Shown: one piece after another, positions 9,073 to 18,408 of the stretch
Numbering within the stretch: the first letter of the stretch is position 1
Layout of the letters: every line of letters begins with the position of its first letter
Assembly: GCF_001720485.1 (NCBI RefSeq)
Contig: NZ_CP017114.1
Location: 4,112,401 to 4,176,400 of the forward strand
Origin: Cobetia marina
Lineage (GTDB): Bacteria; Pseudomonadota; Gammaproteobacteria; Pseudomonadales; Halomonadaceae
DNA length: 64,000 nucleotides
Direction: 5' to 3'
Notes under the pieces: model-generated
The model's database searches: none
Told to the model about the DNA's origin: nothing
The model's input: only the letters and a program-made list of their open reading frames with translations
Program-made: the position numbers and the translations under genes

Positions 9073-10206
9073 ATGACCTCTGCTTGTGAGCAGGCGGCGT
9101 CGCAAGCTCCGTCTCGGCCGCTGCACGTGCGCCACGTCAATCTGGCCCGCGGCTTTCGCGGTGGTGAACGCCAGACGCTCAACCTGATCGCGGACCTGGC
9201 GCGACGCGCCAGCCCGGGAGAGAACGGCGAAGCCGGCGCGCCGATCCGTCAGTCGCTGGTGTGCCTGCAAGGCTCGCCATTGATCACCGAACTGGCGGCG
9301 CTTGAGCTTGCCGTCACGGTGGACGTGATCGAGATCCACGGGCGCTTCAGGGGCCATCTCGGTCAGCCTCGCGCCGATATCGTGCATGCTCACGAAGCCA
9401 AGGCCGTGCACTGGGCGTGGCTGCATCAGCGCCTCACCGGCACGCCTTATCTGCTGACCCGCCGGGTGCCTCAGCCGGTGAAGGACAAGTGGTTCAATCG
9501 TCTGACCTATCGCGCCGCCGCCCGCCGGGTGGCGATTTCCTCGGTGATCGAGTCACACCTGCGTGAGCGCCAGTGGGGGGAGACGGCTCTGATTCCCAGC
9601 ACCCTCGCCCACCTGCCCAGCGATGAGACAGCCGTGGGCAGACTGCGGGAGCGCTTCGGCAATACGCCCGCCGGGGGTCGCTTCGTCGTCGGGCATGTCG
9701 GCGCGCTGGTGGACCGCCACAAGGGCCAGCGAGTGCTGATCGAGGCGGCCCGTCAGCTGCGCGACAGTCACCCGCAGCTGCTGTTCGTCTGCCTGGGCGC
9801 GGGAGAGGATGAAGCCGCCTTCAAGGCGGAGAGCGCCGATCTGGACAATCTTGTCTGGGAGGGCTTCCACACCAATGTCGGCGACTATCTGGAAGCCTTC
9901 GATCTGTTCGCCTTCCCGTCACGCAATGAAGGACTTGGCTCGATCCTGCTCGACGTGATGGACCACGGCGTCCCGATCATCGCAAGCGAGGTGGATGGCA
10001 TCCCCGATATCGTGCATGACGATGCCACCGGCGTGCTGGTGCCCACCGGCAATGCACCCGCGCTGGCTGCCGCCATCGTGGCACTCGGCGATGACGCACC
10101 ACGTCGAGAGCGGCTGGTCGCGGGCGCGCGGGCGCATCTGGCACGCTTCACCCCCAGCGCCATGGGCGAGGCCTATCTGGGGCTTTATCAGCGACTGGCA
10201 CGCTAG
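9073..10206 (+). CDS. Family 4 glycosyltransferase (LPS core)
   Basis: The roughly 377-residue GT-B protein has RGFRGGERQTLNL near its N-terminus, DIVHAHEAKAVHWAW, then GHVGALVDRHKGQRVLIEA, and the C-terminal donor site FDLFAFPSRNEGLGSILLDVMDHGVPIIASEVDGIPDIV, which is the GT4 EX7E-like pattern. An ATG at 9064 overlaps the previous stop, but AAGG at 9059 is too close to it, so the ATG at 9073 is favoured. Its position in the LPS island suggests a core hexose or heptose transferase. The linkage is unknown. Confidence 0.82.
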   Translation: MTSACEQAASQAPSRPLHVRHVNLARGFRGGERQTLNLIADLARRASPGENGEAGAPIRQSLVCLQGSPLITELAALELAVTVDVIEIHGRFRGHLGQPRADIVHAHEAKAVHWAWLHQRLTGTPYLLTRRVPQPVKDKWFNRLTYRAAARRVAISSVIESHLRERQWGETALIPSTLAHLPSDETAVGRLRERFGNTPAGGRFVVGHVGALVDRHKGQRVLIEAARQLRDSHPQLLFVCLGAGEDEAAFKAESADLDNLVWEGFHTNVGDYLEAFDLFAFPSRNEGLGSILLDVMDHGVPIIASEVDGIPDIVHDDATGVLVPTGNAPALAAAIVALGDDAPRRERLVAGARAHLARFTPSAMGEAYLGLYQRLAR

Positions 10207-10221
10207 ACCGCTTCTCGCCTC

Positions 10222-10266
10222 AGGCATCTATCGCCCAGGCATCTATCGCCCAGGTACCTGTCGCCC
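10222..10266. repeat. Three tandem copies of a 15-bp repeat
   Basis: The unit GGCATCTATCGCCCA occurs twice perfectly, then as GGTACCTGTCGCCCA, followed by a decayed partial copy. It begins 15 bases after the stop of the GT4 gene. Similar 15-bp arrays follow hldD and luxS. Confidence 0.75.
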
Positions 10267-10294
10267 AAGTACCTGCTGTCGCTCGAACAGAGAG

Positions 10295-10354
10295 AACGAA
10301 AAAGCCCTGTTTCATGTGAAACATCACGATGAAACAGGGCTTTTTCGTTTTTAT
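10295..10354. terminator. Bidirectional terminator between GT4 gene and unknown gene
   Basis: Arms 10295-10315 and 10329-10349 form a 21-bp stem with A-rich 5' and T-rich 3' flanks, and the loop carries an inner GTGA/TCAC pair. It separates convergent genes, so it can serve both. The stem contains a parS-like palindrome. Confidence 0.85.
10308..10323. other. parS: parS-like ParB binding site (one mismatch)
   Basis: The 16-mer TGTTTCATGTGAAACA differs from the widely conserved bacterial parS TGTTTCACGTGAAACA at one position. It lies within the terminator hairpin and about 12 kb from the perfect copy in recF. Since parA and parB are present in the window, ParB binding is plausible. Confidence 0.65.
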
Positions 10355-10372
10355 AAACAACAGGTTATCGGC

Positions 10373-11284
10373 TCAACTGCCGGAATTTGCATCCTCGAGT
10401 CCACGCAGATCCGGCCACCCCTCATCCACTCCCAGCACGGGATAGGTCTTGGGGTCCAGCGGGCCGGGTTCGCTTTCGGGACGACACTCTTGCAGCGCAG
10501 CCTGCAGACGCCGCAGAGCCTCATCACCTTCGGCACCGGCGGTCACCTTGTCCCAGAACTCACGATGTACCGCCTTGATGACGACAGGCACGCGGGGCAC
10601 TCCCACCTGCTGCGCCATCGCCAGGCGATGCAGGCCACGATTGATCTTGAGCAGACGGCCATCACGCGTCACCGCGACGCCCATCTCATCCTTGGTGATG
10701 CCCTGGCGGAAGCCATTGGCGGCCATGTCCTGCAGATAACCGCGATAACAGCGCAGGTAACCGAGAATCTGTTCCTCACTGTCCATCAGCAGGCCATCAC
10801 GCGGCGATGCCCAGGGCTTGCCCGCCTCCAGCAAGGCCTTGAGCTGCTGATAACGCTCGGTCACCGTCAGATCATCACCATGCTCGATCAGGTCACGCAT
10901 CAGGCGCGAGCGTGAGCCGAAGCGGAAGGCGCCACGCCGCAGGTCCCAGTCACCCTCCCAGATGAAGGCATTCGAGGAAGGCCGCTTGCGCTTGTCACGC
11001 CCGAAGTTGACGTCGCGCACCAGTTCACGCGGATTGATCCACAGTGTCAGCGCCTCTGGTCCCATCACGTCTTCCACGGCATGTCGCGGCAAGCCACGCT
11101 GCTCAAGCCCCTGATGGCGCGAGCGATGCCGGCACCAGCGCACCAGCCATGCCCGGCTGAACGGCAGTACCAGGTGCTGCTCACACCAGGCACGCCACGC
11201 CTCGATACGCTGTGCACGCGTCATCGCCCCGCGCATCCGCGGATGGATCAGATCATCCGTCGTACGATTCTTCGGCAAGCTCAC
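10373..11284 (-). CDS. Unknown protein of the LPS island with a ParB/Srx-like motif
   Basis: The 303-residue product has no signal peptide or membrane segment. It is rich in Arg and Trp and has a C-terminal segment, roughly residues 205-245, reading GVAVTRDGRLLKINRGLHRLAMAQ followed by VPRVPVVIKAVH. This recalls the ParB/sulfiredoxin nuclease-like fold, where a GxHRLAxA box sits beside a small beta sheet; that comparison is tentative. The start is a GTG overlapping the waaF stop by four bases (GTGA), which implies translation coupled to waaF and a role in LPS core or surface-sugar metabolism. I do not recognise a specific function. Confidence 0.7.
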   Translation of the reverse strand: MSLPKNRTTDDLIHPRMRGAMTRAQRIEAWRAWCEQHLVLPFSRAWLVRWCRHRSRHQGLEQRGLPRHAVEDVMGPEALTLWINPRELVRDVNFGRDKRKRPSSNAFIWEGDWDLRRGAFRFGSRSRLMRDLIEHGDDLTVTERYQQLKALLEAGKPWASPRDGLLMDSEEQILGYLRCYRGYLQDMAANGFRQGITKDEMGVAVTRDGRLLKINRGLHRLAMAQQVGVPRVPVVIKAVHREFWDKVTAGAEGDEALRRLQAALQECRPESEPGPLDPKTYPVLGVDEGWPDLRGLEDANSGS

Positions 11285-12300
11285 CGCTCATCCTCATCCA
11301 GCGCGATCGCCGTCAGCAATCGCTCAGGCGCGATGTGATTCAGGCAGTTGGTATGCCCCAACGGACAGACGCGCTTGAAACACGGTGAGCACTCCAGCGC
11401 CAGCCAGTGAATCTCGCGATTGGCCGTCAGCGGTGGCGTGTAATGTGGTGACGAGGAGCCGTAGATGCCCTGGATACGGGCCCCTACCGCGGCCGCCACA
11501 TGCATCAGGCCGGAATCATTGCTGACCACTTCCCGACACTCGGCGATCAGATCCACCGCATCCGCCAGTCGCGTCTTGCCACACAGGTTGTGGACGCCGG
11601 CCAGCCCCTGGGCAATCTCCTCACCGGCCGCCACATCCTTGGGACCGCCAAAGATACGCACCTCCGCCCCGGCCTGCGTCAGTGACTCGGCAAGCTCGCG
11701 AAAGTGCGCCAGTGGCCACTGCTTGGCCGGCCCGTATTCCGCGCCCGGCATCATGCCGATGATGGGGGCCGGTGGCGCACTCAGGCCCAGCTCCTCGCGC
11801 AGACGCCGCTGATTGGCGCTGTCGGTGACGAGACAGGGTTCGGGGATGCGCTGCGGCGGGTTGGCCTCGTCCAGCGGCAGGCCCAGTGAGGTGAAGCGCT
11901 TGACGGTCTGATCGAGAATCGACTTGTCGAGCTTGCGGCACTCGGTGAGCAGGCCGTGGCGCTGCTCACCGGTGAAGCCGACCCGCACTGGAATACGCGC
12001 GAAGAATGGCACCAGCGCCGACTTCCAGGAGCGCGGCAGCACGATGGCGCGATCGAAACGCCCGCGCAGCGAGCGCCCCAGTCGCCAGCGCGCCTTGAGG
12101 GCGAAGTCGCCATGCCCCGCCGGCAGTGCCAGCGCTTCCTCGACCTCGGGCATGCGCTCGATGATCGGTTGCGACCAGGCGGGCGCCAGCACACTGATCC
12201 GGCAGCCGGGCGAGCGCTGCTTCAACGTCATGAACAGGCTCTGCGCCATCACCATGTCGCCGACCCAGCTGGGCCCGACCACCAGAATGCGCTCACTCAT
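11281..12300 (-). CDS. waaF: ADP-heptose:LPS heptosyltransferase II
   Basis: WaaF adds the second heptose to the inner core. The 339-residue GT9 product starts RILVVGPSWVGDMVMAQSLF and has VLPRSWKSALVPFFARIPVRVGF, MMPGAEYGPAKQWP, NLCGKTRLADAVDLI, VSNDSGLMHVAAA and IYGSSSPHYTPPL, all standard WaaF segments. The chosen ATG has a strong GAGGAGC eight bases upstream, so the additional upstream frame is not used. A Cys-rich end (ECSPCFKRVCPLGHTNC) is also typical. It is coupled to the downstream unknown gene and follows hldD. Confidence 0.95.
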   Translation of the reverse strand: MSERILVVGPSWVGDMVMAQSLFMTLKQRSPGCRISVLAPAWSQPIIERMPEVEEALALPAGHGDFALKARWRLGRSLRGRFDRAIVLPRSWKSALVPFFARIPVRVGFTGEQRHGLLTECRKLDKSILDQTVKRFTSLGLPLDEANPPQRIPEPCLVTDSANQRRLREELGLSAPPAPIIGMMPGAEYGPAKQWPLAHFRELAESLTQAGAEVRIFGGPKDVAAGEEIAQGLAGVHNLCGKTRLADAVDLIAECREVVSNDSGLMHVAAAVGARIQGIYGSSSPHYTPPLTANREIHWLALECSPCFKRVCPLGHTNCLNHIAPERLLTAIALDEDER

Positions 12301-12401
12301 GCCTTGCTCCTCTTCACGGCCAACCCTCTTTGCGGATGCGCTTGCCCTGCCCCATCGCACTTGCGATGCAGGCGCCCATGCTCATTCCACACGCGCTTAC
12401 C

Positions 12402-12431
12402 CTCAGTCCACACGTGCTCAGTCCACACGTG
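12402..12431. repeat. Two tandem copies of a 15-bp repeat downstream of hldD
   Basis: CTCAGTCCACACGTG is repeated twice perfectly, preceded by a related CTCATTCCACACGCG at 12380 and followed by a partial copy. It lies just behind the hldD stop on the minus strand. Confidence 0.7.
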
Positions 12432-12438
12432 CTCAGAC

Positions 12439-13395
12439 TCAGCGATTCAGCCATTCGAGATAGGCGCGAGTGCCCTGGGCAACGGTCTTGAACTCGACGT
12501 TGCAGCCGGCCTTGCGCAGCTTGCCGATGTCGGCACGCGTGAAGCTCTGGTAGCGGCCCTTGAGGTTTTCCGGGAAGTCGATGTACTCGATCTCGCCCTT
12601 CTCGTAGTACTCGATGACGGTCTCGGCGATCGCCTTGAACGGCTCGGCACGGCCGGTGCCCAGGTTGAAGATGCCGGAGGCTTCCGGGTGATCGAGGAAC
12701 CACAGATTGACGTCGACCACATCACCGACGTAGACGAAGTCACGGCTCTGCATGCCGGCTTCATAGCCATCGTAGGCGCCGAACAGCTTCGGGTTCTCGC
12801 CCGCCTTCACCTGGGTGTGATGGTGGTAGGCGACGCTGGCCATCTTGCCCTTGTGCTGCTCACGCGGGCCATAGACATTGAAATAGCGGAAGCCGACCAC
12901 CTGGGTGGTCAGGCTGTCCCAACGCTGGCGCACGTGCTGATCAAACAGCAGCTTGGAGTAGCCGTAGACGTTGAGCGGCCCTTCGAACTCCGGTGTTTCC
13001 TTGAAGACCTGGCTGTCGCCATAGGTCGCCGCGGAGCTCGCGTAGAGGAAGGGAATCTGATTCGCCTCACAGAAGTTGAGCAGCACCTTGGAGTACTCGA
13101 AGTTGTTCTCGAGCATGAACTGGCCGTCCCACTCGGTGGTATCGGAGCAGGCGCCCTCGTGGAAGATCGCCTCGATCTTCGGCAGCTCGGCATACTCACC
13201 CATCAGGCTCGACTGGACGCGAATCAGGAAATCGTCCTTGTCGAGATAGTCGGCAATGGTCAGATCCGCCAGATTGACGAACTTGGTGCCGTCACTCAGG
13301 TCATCCACCACCAGGATATCGGTACGGCCGCGATCATTGAGTGCCTTGACGATATTGGCACCGATGAAGCCGGCGCCTCCGGTAACGACGATCAT
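12439..13395 (-). CDS. hldD: ADP-L-glycero-D-manno-heptose-6-epimerase
   Basis: HldD inverts C6 of ADP-heptose, the last step of heptose donor synthesis. The 318-residue short-chain dehydrogenase-like protein starts [16 protein letters not shown] (NADP Rossmann loop) and has [24 protein letters not shown], the catalytic YGYSK and [21 protein letters not shown] precedes the ATG at 13395 and sits inside the alternative upstream start, so the shorter form is preferred. It is divergent from glyQ and upstream of waaF. Confidence 0.97.
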   Translation of the reverse strand: MIVVTGGAGFIGANIVKALNDRGRTDILVVDDLSDGTKFVNLADLTIADYLDKDDFLIRVQSSLMGEYAELPKIEAIFHEGACSDTTEWDGQFMLENNFEYSKVLLNFCEANQIPFLYASSAATYGDSQVFKETPEFEGPLNVYGYSKLLFDQHVRQRWDSLTTQVVGFRYFNVYGPREQHKGKMASVAYHHHTQVKAGENPKLFGAYDGYEAGMQSRDFVYVGDVVDVNLWFLDHPEASGIFNLGTGRAEPFKAIAETVIEYYEKGEIEYIDFPENLKGRYQSFTRADIGKLRKAGCNVEFKTVAQGTRAYLEWLNR

Positions 13396-13565
13396 TTGAG
13401 CTCCCATAGCCTCTCAGAGGCTTGTAGGCAATACGCGCGTGCAGGGACGCGACGCATCAGAATTTGGAAATGGCACGCACTCGGTTACGTCTGCGGCCTA
13501 TAACCCGATAAGCGGGGATTGTATACTTGGCAGTTCTCGAATTCATGGGCCAACGGGCTTCACCA

Positions 13566-14528
13566 ATGACACAGCCAGACGTGAAAACCTTCCAGGGCCT
13601 GATTCTGGCCCTGCAGCAATACTGGGCCGAACAGGGTTGCATCATCCTGCAGCCATTGGATATGGAGGTTGGCGCGGGGACTTTCCACCCGGCGACCTTC
13701 CTGCGCTCCATCGGTCCTGAAACCTGGAACGCTGCCTATGTGCAGCCTTCCCGCCGTCCCACCGACGGCCGCTACGGCGAAAATCCCAATCGCCTGCAGC
13801 ACTACTACCAGTTCCAGGTGGTGATGAAGCCGTCACCGGCCAACCTGCAGGAGCTCTATCTGGGCTCGCTGGAGCGTCTGGGCATTGACCCGCTGGTCCA
13901 CGACATCCGCTTCGTCGAGGACAACTGGGAATCCCCGACGCTGGGCGCCTGGGGACTTGGCTGGGAAATGTGGCTCAACGGCATGGAAGTGACCCAGTTC
14001 ACCTACTTCCAGCAGGCAGGCGGCATCGAGTGCTTCCCGGTCACCGGCGAGCTGACCTACGGTCTCGAGCGCATCGCGATGTACCTGCAGGACGTGGACA
14101 GCGTCTACGACCTGATCTGGACCACCGCACCGGACGGCTCCGTGGTCACCTACGGCGATGTCTTCCTGCAGAACGAGAAGGAGCAGTCCGCCTACAACTT
14201 CGAGCACGCTGCCGTGCCGGAGCTGTTCGCTGCCTTCGATCACTGCGAGAGCGAATGTCAGAAGCTGCTGGCGGCCAACCTGCCGCTGCCGGCCTATGAG
14301 CAGGTGCTGAAGGCCTCCCACACCTTCAACCTGCTGGATGCGCGTCACGCCATCTCCGTCACCGAGCGTCAGCGTTACATCCTGCGCGTGCGCACCCTCG
14401 CCCGCGACGTGGCCCACGCCTATTACGACTCGCGCAAGGCCGCTGGCTTCCCGCTGGCACCACAGGCACTGCGTGACGAGCTGCTCGCCGCCGATGACAC
14501 CACTACCGAGGGAGACGCGTCAGCATGA
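13566..14528 (+). CDS. glyQ: Glycyl-tRNA synthetase alpha subunit
   Basis: The 320-residue subunit carries the class II catalytic core of the heterotetrameric enzyme. It has [50 protein letters not shown] and [13 protein letters not shown], nearly identical to the E. coli protein. The ATG at 13566 gives the usual length; an upstream ATG at 13545 is possible. A TATACT at 13522 may be the -10 box. It overlaps glyS by four bases. Confidence 0.97.
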   Translation: MTQPDVKTFQGLILALQQYWAEQGCIILQPLDMEVGAGTFHPATFLRSIGPETWNAAYVQPSRRPTDGRYGENPNRLQHYYQFQVVMKPSPANLQELYLGSLERLGIDPLVHDIRFVEDNWESPTLGAWGLGWEMWLNGMEVTQFTYFQQAGGIECFPVTGELTYGLERIAMYLQDVDSVYDLIWTTAPDGSVVTYGDVFLQNEKEQSAYNFEHAAVPELFAAFDHCESECQKLLAANLPLPAYEQVLKASHTFNLLDARHAISVTERQRYILRVRTLARDVAHAYYDSRKAAGFPLAPQALRDELLAADDTTTEGDASA

Positions 14529-16594
14529 CCTCCGTGAATACCCTGCTGATCGAACTGGGCTGCGAAGAACTGCCGCCGGGTGCCATCGATGCACTCGCCG
14601 ACGGCCTGGCCAATGGCCTGGCCGATGGCTTGCGTGAGGCCGAAGTCGCCTTCGGTCAGGTCCGCGCCTACGCCACACCACGTCGTCTGGCGGTGATGAT
14701 CGAGTCGCTGGCCGAGCGTCAACCGGACCGCGAGATCGAGAAGCGTGGCCCGGCCAAGGCTGCGGCCTTCAAGGATGGTGAGCCGACCCGCGCCGTGCAG
14801 GGCTTCGCTCGCTCCTGCGGTGTCGAGGTCAGTGATCTGATCGAGCTGGAAACCGACAAGGGCACCTGGCTCGGCTATCGTCATACCCAGCCGGGCGAGC
14901 ATCTTTCCGCCCTGCTGCCGGCCATGCTGGAACAGGTCGTCGCTCGCCTGCCGGTGCCGAAGAACATGCGCTGGGGTGCCTCACGCATCGAGTTCTCTCG
15001 TCCGGTGCATTGGCTGGTCGCGCTGTACGGCAGCGAAGTGATCGAGGCCAGCGTGCTGGGCCTCGAGGCAGGCCGCACCACCTTCGGTCATCGCTTCCAT
15101 GCCCCGCAGGCCATCACGCTGGCGCACGCCGAGGACTACCTCGACGCGCTGGAAGATGCCCGCGTGCTGGCCAACCGTGAAGTACGCCGTGAGCGCATCC
15201 GCGAACAGGTCCAGGCCGAGGCGGAAGTCTATGGCGCCAATGCCGTCATCGAGGAAGCCCTCCTCAACGAGGTCAATGGTCTCGTGGAATGGCCGGTCGC
15301 ACTGACGGGCACCTTCGATGAGCGCTTCCTGGAAGTGCCGGCGGAGTGTCTGATCTCCTCCATGAAGGCCAACCAGAAGTACTTCCACCTGCTGGACAAC
15401 GACGGCAAGCTCAAGCCGGCCTTCATCACCATCTCCAATATCGAGAGCAAGGACCCGCAACAGGTCATCTCCGGTAACGAGAAGGTGATTCGTCCGCGTC
15501 TGGGCGATGCCGCCTTCTTCTACGAGACCGACCTGCGCAGCACGCTGGAATCGCGTCGCGAGAAGCTCGAGAGCGTCGTCTTCCAGCAGAAGCTGGGCAG
15601 CATGGCCGAGAAGGCCCGTCGCAGCGAAGCCGTGGCCCGCCACATCGCGGAACGCATCGGTGCCGATGTCGAGCACGCCGCACGCGCCGCACAGCTGGCC
15701 AAGACCGACCTGGTCACCGAGATGGTGCTGGAGTTCCCGGAACTGCAGGGCATCATGGGCCACTACTACGCCCGTCACGATGGCGAAGATGCCACCGTCG
15801 CGCGTGCGCTGGAAGAACAGTATCTGCCGCGCTTCGCCGGCGATGCGATTCCCGCGACCAAGGCCGGCATGGCGATCGCCCTGGCGGACCGTCTCGACAC
15901 CCTGACCGGCATCTTCGGCATCGGTCAGCGTCCGACCGGCGCCAAGGACCCGTTCGCGCTGCGTCGTGCCACCATCGGGGTGCTCAACATCCTGATCAAG
16001 GGCGAACTGGACCTCGACCTGCGCGAGCTGCTGACCGTCAGCGCCGAGCAGCATCGTGACCTGCCCAAGGCCGAAGGACTGGTCGAGGACGTGCTCGAGT
16101 ACATGCTCGATCGCTTCCGCGCCTGGGCCAATGACGAGGGCATGGGTGCCGAACTGTACCTGGCCGTGCGTACCCTGAAGATCAGCAACCCGCTGGACTT
16201 CGCGCGTCGTCTGCGTGCCGTGCACGCCTTCGGCGAACGCCCGGAAGCCGCCGCTCTGGCAGCCGCCAACAAGCGCGTCTCCAACATCCTCGCCAAGGCC
16301 GAGCACGATGGCCGCACCGAGGTGGACACGAGCCTGTTGAGTGAGCCGGCCGAGCAGGCACTGGCAGAGGCCCTCAAGGCACGTGGCGCGGAAGTGGCAC
16401 CGCTGTTCGCGGCGGCACGCTACCAGGAAGCCCTCGATACGCTGGCCAGCCTGCGCGAGCCGGTCGATGCCTTCTTCGATCAGGTCATGGTCAACGCCGA
16501 CGATGCCGCCGTGCGCGCCAATCGCCTGGCGATGCTGGCCAGTCTGCAAGGCCTGTTCATGGGTGTGGCCGACATCAGCCTGCTGACCCAATAA
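14525..16594 (+). CDS. glyS: Glycyl-tRNA synthetase beta subunit
   Basis: The 689-residue beta subunit starts with [18 protein letters not shown] and includes [22 protein letters not shown], NHxKYF-like [13 protein letters not shown], and the HD-like region [19 protein letters not shown]. Its C-terminal half contains the anticodon-binding region. The ATG overlaps the glyQ stop (ATGA), so the two are translationally coupled, matching the fixed stoichiometry of the alpha2beta2 enzyme. Length equals E. coli GlyS (689). Confidence 0.97.
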   Translation: MTSVNTLLIELGCEELPPGAIDALADGLANGLADGLREAEVAFGQVRAYATPRRLAVMIESLAERQPDREIEKRGPAKAAAFKDGEPTRAVQGFARSCGVEVSDLIELETDKGTWLGYRHTQPGEHLSALLPAMLEQVVARLPVPKNMRWGASRIEFSRPVHWLVALYGSEVIEASVLGLEAGRTTFGHRFHAPQAITLAHAEDYLDALEDARVLANREVRRERIREQVQAEAEVYGANAVIEEALLNEVNGLVEWPVALTGTFDERFLEVPAECLISSMKANQKYFHLLDNDGKLKPAFITISNIESKDPQQVISGNEKVIRPRLGDAAFFYETDLRSTLESRREKLESVVFQQKLGSMAEKARRSEAVARHIAERIGADVEHAARAAQLAKTDLVTEMVLEFPELQGIMGHYYARHDGEDATVARALEEQYLPRFAGDAIPATKAGMAIALADRLDTLTGIFGIGQRPTGAKDPFALRRATIGVLNILIKGELDLDLRELLTVSAEQHRDLPKAEGLVEDVLEYMLDRFRAWANDEGMGAELYLAVRTLKISNPLDFARRLRAVHAFGERPEAAALAAANKRVSNILAKAEHDGRTEVDTSLLSEPAEQALAEALKARGAEVAPLFAAARYQEALDTLASLREPVDAFFDQVMVNADDAAVRANRLAMLASLQGLFMGVADISLLTQ

Positions 16595-16641
16595 GGGCTG
16601 CCGGCCCACGGTGTCCCCGACATCGGTATATGGCAGTCTCT

Positions 16642-16675
16642 GCAAAAGAACCCCGCCACGGCGGGGTTCTTTTGC
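16642..16675. terminator. Terminator after glyS
   Basis: A 16-bp perfect stem (GCAAAAGAACCCCGCC with its complement) and a minimal loop end in TTCTTTTGC. It lies 48 bases past the glyS stop. Confidence 0.85.
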
Positions 16676-16749
16676 ATCCAGCCTCCTCGAAATGACGTAT
16701 TGCGTGACAGGATTACACGCAATGTGGCCGCGATGTCACAAATTCTGCC

Positions 16750-16778
16750 TTGATCCCCTACCTAGGTCGCACTAGAAT
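16750..16778 (+). promoter_or_regulatory. Likely sigma-70 promoter for gmhB
   Basis: TTGATC at 16750 and TAGAAT at 16773 are separated by exactly 17 bases. They lie in the 377-base gap behind the glyS terminator and about 190 bases upstream of gmhB. The remainder of this gap shows no gene. Confidence 0.55.
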
Positions 16779-16971
16779 CCAGTATAGAAACAGTGTTCGA
16801 AAAGCGTGACAGCCTGTCGCACCCACGCTCTTCGGTCACTCGGCGCCATTTGCCCAACCCCCGTGCGAGCGTCATCTTGTGACTTGGCTCACAATTTCCC
16901 AGGCAAAGCGGCGACCCCCTGACAAGCAGCCCGGCTGACGCCCCTGACTGCCCTGAGGTGAAGAGTTGACC

Positions 16972-17601
16972 ATGCAAAAACTGATCGTGCTCGACCGTGA
17001 TGGTGTCATCAATGAAGACTCCGATGCCTTCGTCAAGAATGCCGAGGAGTGGATCGAATACCCCACCTCCATTCAGGCCATCGCTCGCCTGACGCGAGCG
17101 GGCTATACCGTAGCCGTCGCGACCAATCAGTCCGGCATCGCTCGCGGCCACTTCGGTCACCGGGAACTCGACCAGATGCACGACAAGATGATGCAGCTGG
17201 TGAAGGAAGCCGGTGGCGATATCGCCCACATCGCCTACTGCCCGCATGGCCCGGATGATGGCTGTGATTGCCGCAAGCCGGAACCCGGCCTGCTGCACCA
17301 GATTCAGGACGCTCTGCAGATCCCGGACTTCGAAGGCGCCTGGATGCTGGGCGACAGTCTGCGCGATCTGGTCGCTGGCCAGAAGGCCGGCTGTCGCGCC
17401 GCGCTGGTGATGACCGGCAAGGGCCAGAAGACACTGGCCGATGGCGAGGGCCTCAAGGACGTGCTGGTGGTCGCCAACCTGGCCGACTTCACCAACCGCC
17501 TGCTGGATGGCGAGCTCAACCACGCCATGTCGGATGGTGAGCCGGGAAAGTCCCAGCGCCGCTGCGTGAGCTGTGAAGCCGCTGCCGAGAGCTATCTGTG
17601 A
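16972..17601 (+). CDS. gmhB: D-glycero-beta-D-manno-heptose-1,7-bisphosphate 7-phosphatase
   Basis: GmhB removes the C7 phosphate before HldE adenylylates the heptose. The 209-residue HAD phosphatase has LDRDGVINEDS (nucleophile and acid Asp), VATNQSGIARG, the zinc loop YCPHGPDDGCDCRKPEPGL and MLGDSLRDL. It ends with an unusual short Cys-containing tail (RRCVSCEAAAES). A TTG two codons earlier is possible, but the ATG at 16972 gives the canonical MQKLIVLDRDG start. It stands next to glyQS, a common gammaproteobacterial neighbour, and completes the heptose genes in this window with hldE and hldD. Confidence 0.93.
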   Translation: MQKLIVLDRDGVINEDSDAFVKNAEEWIEYPTSIQAIARLTRAGYTVAVATNQSGIARGHFGHRELDQMHDKMMQLVKEAGGDIAHIAYCPHGPDDGCDCRKPEPGLLHQIQDALQIPDFEGAWMLGDSLRDLVAGQKAGCRAALVMTGKGQKTLADGEGLKDVLVVANLADFTNRLLDGELNHAMSDGEPGKSQRRCVSCEAAAESYL

Positions 17602-17739
17602 GACACACATGCCGCGCGCACTCCCTGCGCCGGCATGTGCTTGCCCCTCTATTCAATAGCGGCGATATGCTACCCTTCAGACATGAATCCGGGCAGGCAA
17701 TGGCCTGCCCATCTCACTCCCTCATGCTGGAGGCCTCGT

Positions 17740-18252
17740 ATGCCACTGCTGGATAGCTTCACAGTCGACCACACCATCATGAAAGCCCCTGCCGTGCGCG
17801 TGGCCAAGAAGATGGGAACCCCCAAGGGCGACAACATCACCGTCTTTGATCTGCGTTTCTGCGTGCCGAATGAAGAGATTCTCTCCGAGAAGGGCATTCA
17901 CACGCTGGAACATCTGTTCGCTGGCTTCATGCGCGAGCACCTCAATGGTGATGGCGTCGAGATCATCGACATCTCGCCGATGGGTTGCCGTACCGGCTTC
18001 TACATGAGCCTGATCGGCGAGCCGGACGAAGCCCGGGTTGCCGCTGCCTGGTCTGCCGCCATGCAGGACGTGTTGAACGTCGCACGCCAGGAAGAGATTC
18101 CGGAGCTCAACGTCTATCAGTGCGGTACTGCACAGATGCATTCTTTGGAAGAAGCCAAACAGATCGCCAGCAACATCCTGTCACGCGATATCGGCATCAA
18201 TCGCAATGATGAGCTGAAGCTGGACGAAGGCTTCCTCAATCAGGCGCATTGA
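17740..18252 (+). CDS. luxS: S-ribosylhomocysteine lyase (AI-2 synthesis)
   Basis: LuxS splits S-ribosylhomocysteine to homocysteine and the AI-2 precursor DPD. The 170-residue protein starts [18 protein letters not shown] and has the metal motif [12 protein letters not shown] (HxxEH), the catalytic-Cys segment [12 protein letters not shown] and the third metal ligand in [16 protein letters not shown] lies about six bases before the chosen ATG, so the longer upstream frame is rejected. It has its own terminator and no methyl-cycle neighbours. Confidence 0.97.
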   Translation: MPLLDSFTVDHTIMKAPAVRVAKKMGTPKGDNITVFDLRFCVPNEEILSEKGIHTLEHLFAGFMREHLNGDGVEIIDISPMGCRTGFYMSLIGEPDEARVAAAWSAAMQDVLNVARQEEIPELNVYQCGTAQMHSLEEAKQIASNILSRDIGINRNDELKLDEGFLNQAH

Positions 18253-18296
18253 GTCTTGAGACACCAAGTCTTGAGATACCAAGCCTTGAGGCACCG
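18252..18296. repeat. Three tandem copies of a 15-bp repeat behind luxS
   Basis: The units are AGTCTTGAGACACCA, AGTCTTGAGATACCA and AGCCTTGAGGCACCG. The array begins on the last base of the luxS stop codon and precedes the terminator. Confidence 0.7.
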
Positions 18297-18335
18297 GACT
18301 TGATCAGCCTGTCGAGTGCGCCGGGTCCTTGAACG

Positions 18336-18377
18336 AAAAAGCCCGCTATCTGACCTGATCAGATAGCGGGCTTTTTT
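18336..18377 (+). terminator. Terminator after luxS
   Basis: An 18-bp stem, AAAAAGCCCGCTATCTGA with its complement, surrounds a five-base loop and is followed by a T-run. Confidence 0.9.
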
Positions 18378-18408
18378 CATGCCGCAACATCCCGAGCGAG
18401 TGACGCGA

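Noticed and set aside
11956..13503. 515-codon open frame antisense to waaF and hldD
   Set aside because: It covers two well-supported genes and the gap between them, and its translation has no family features.
14981..16645. 554-codon open frame antisense to glyS
   Set aside because: It is a long shadow caused by GC-rich codon use; glyS on the other strand is unmistakable.
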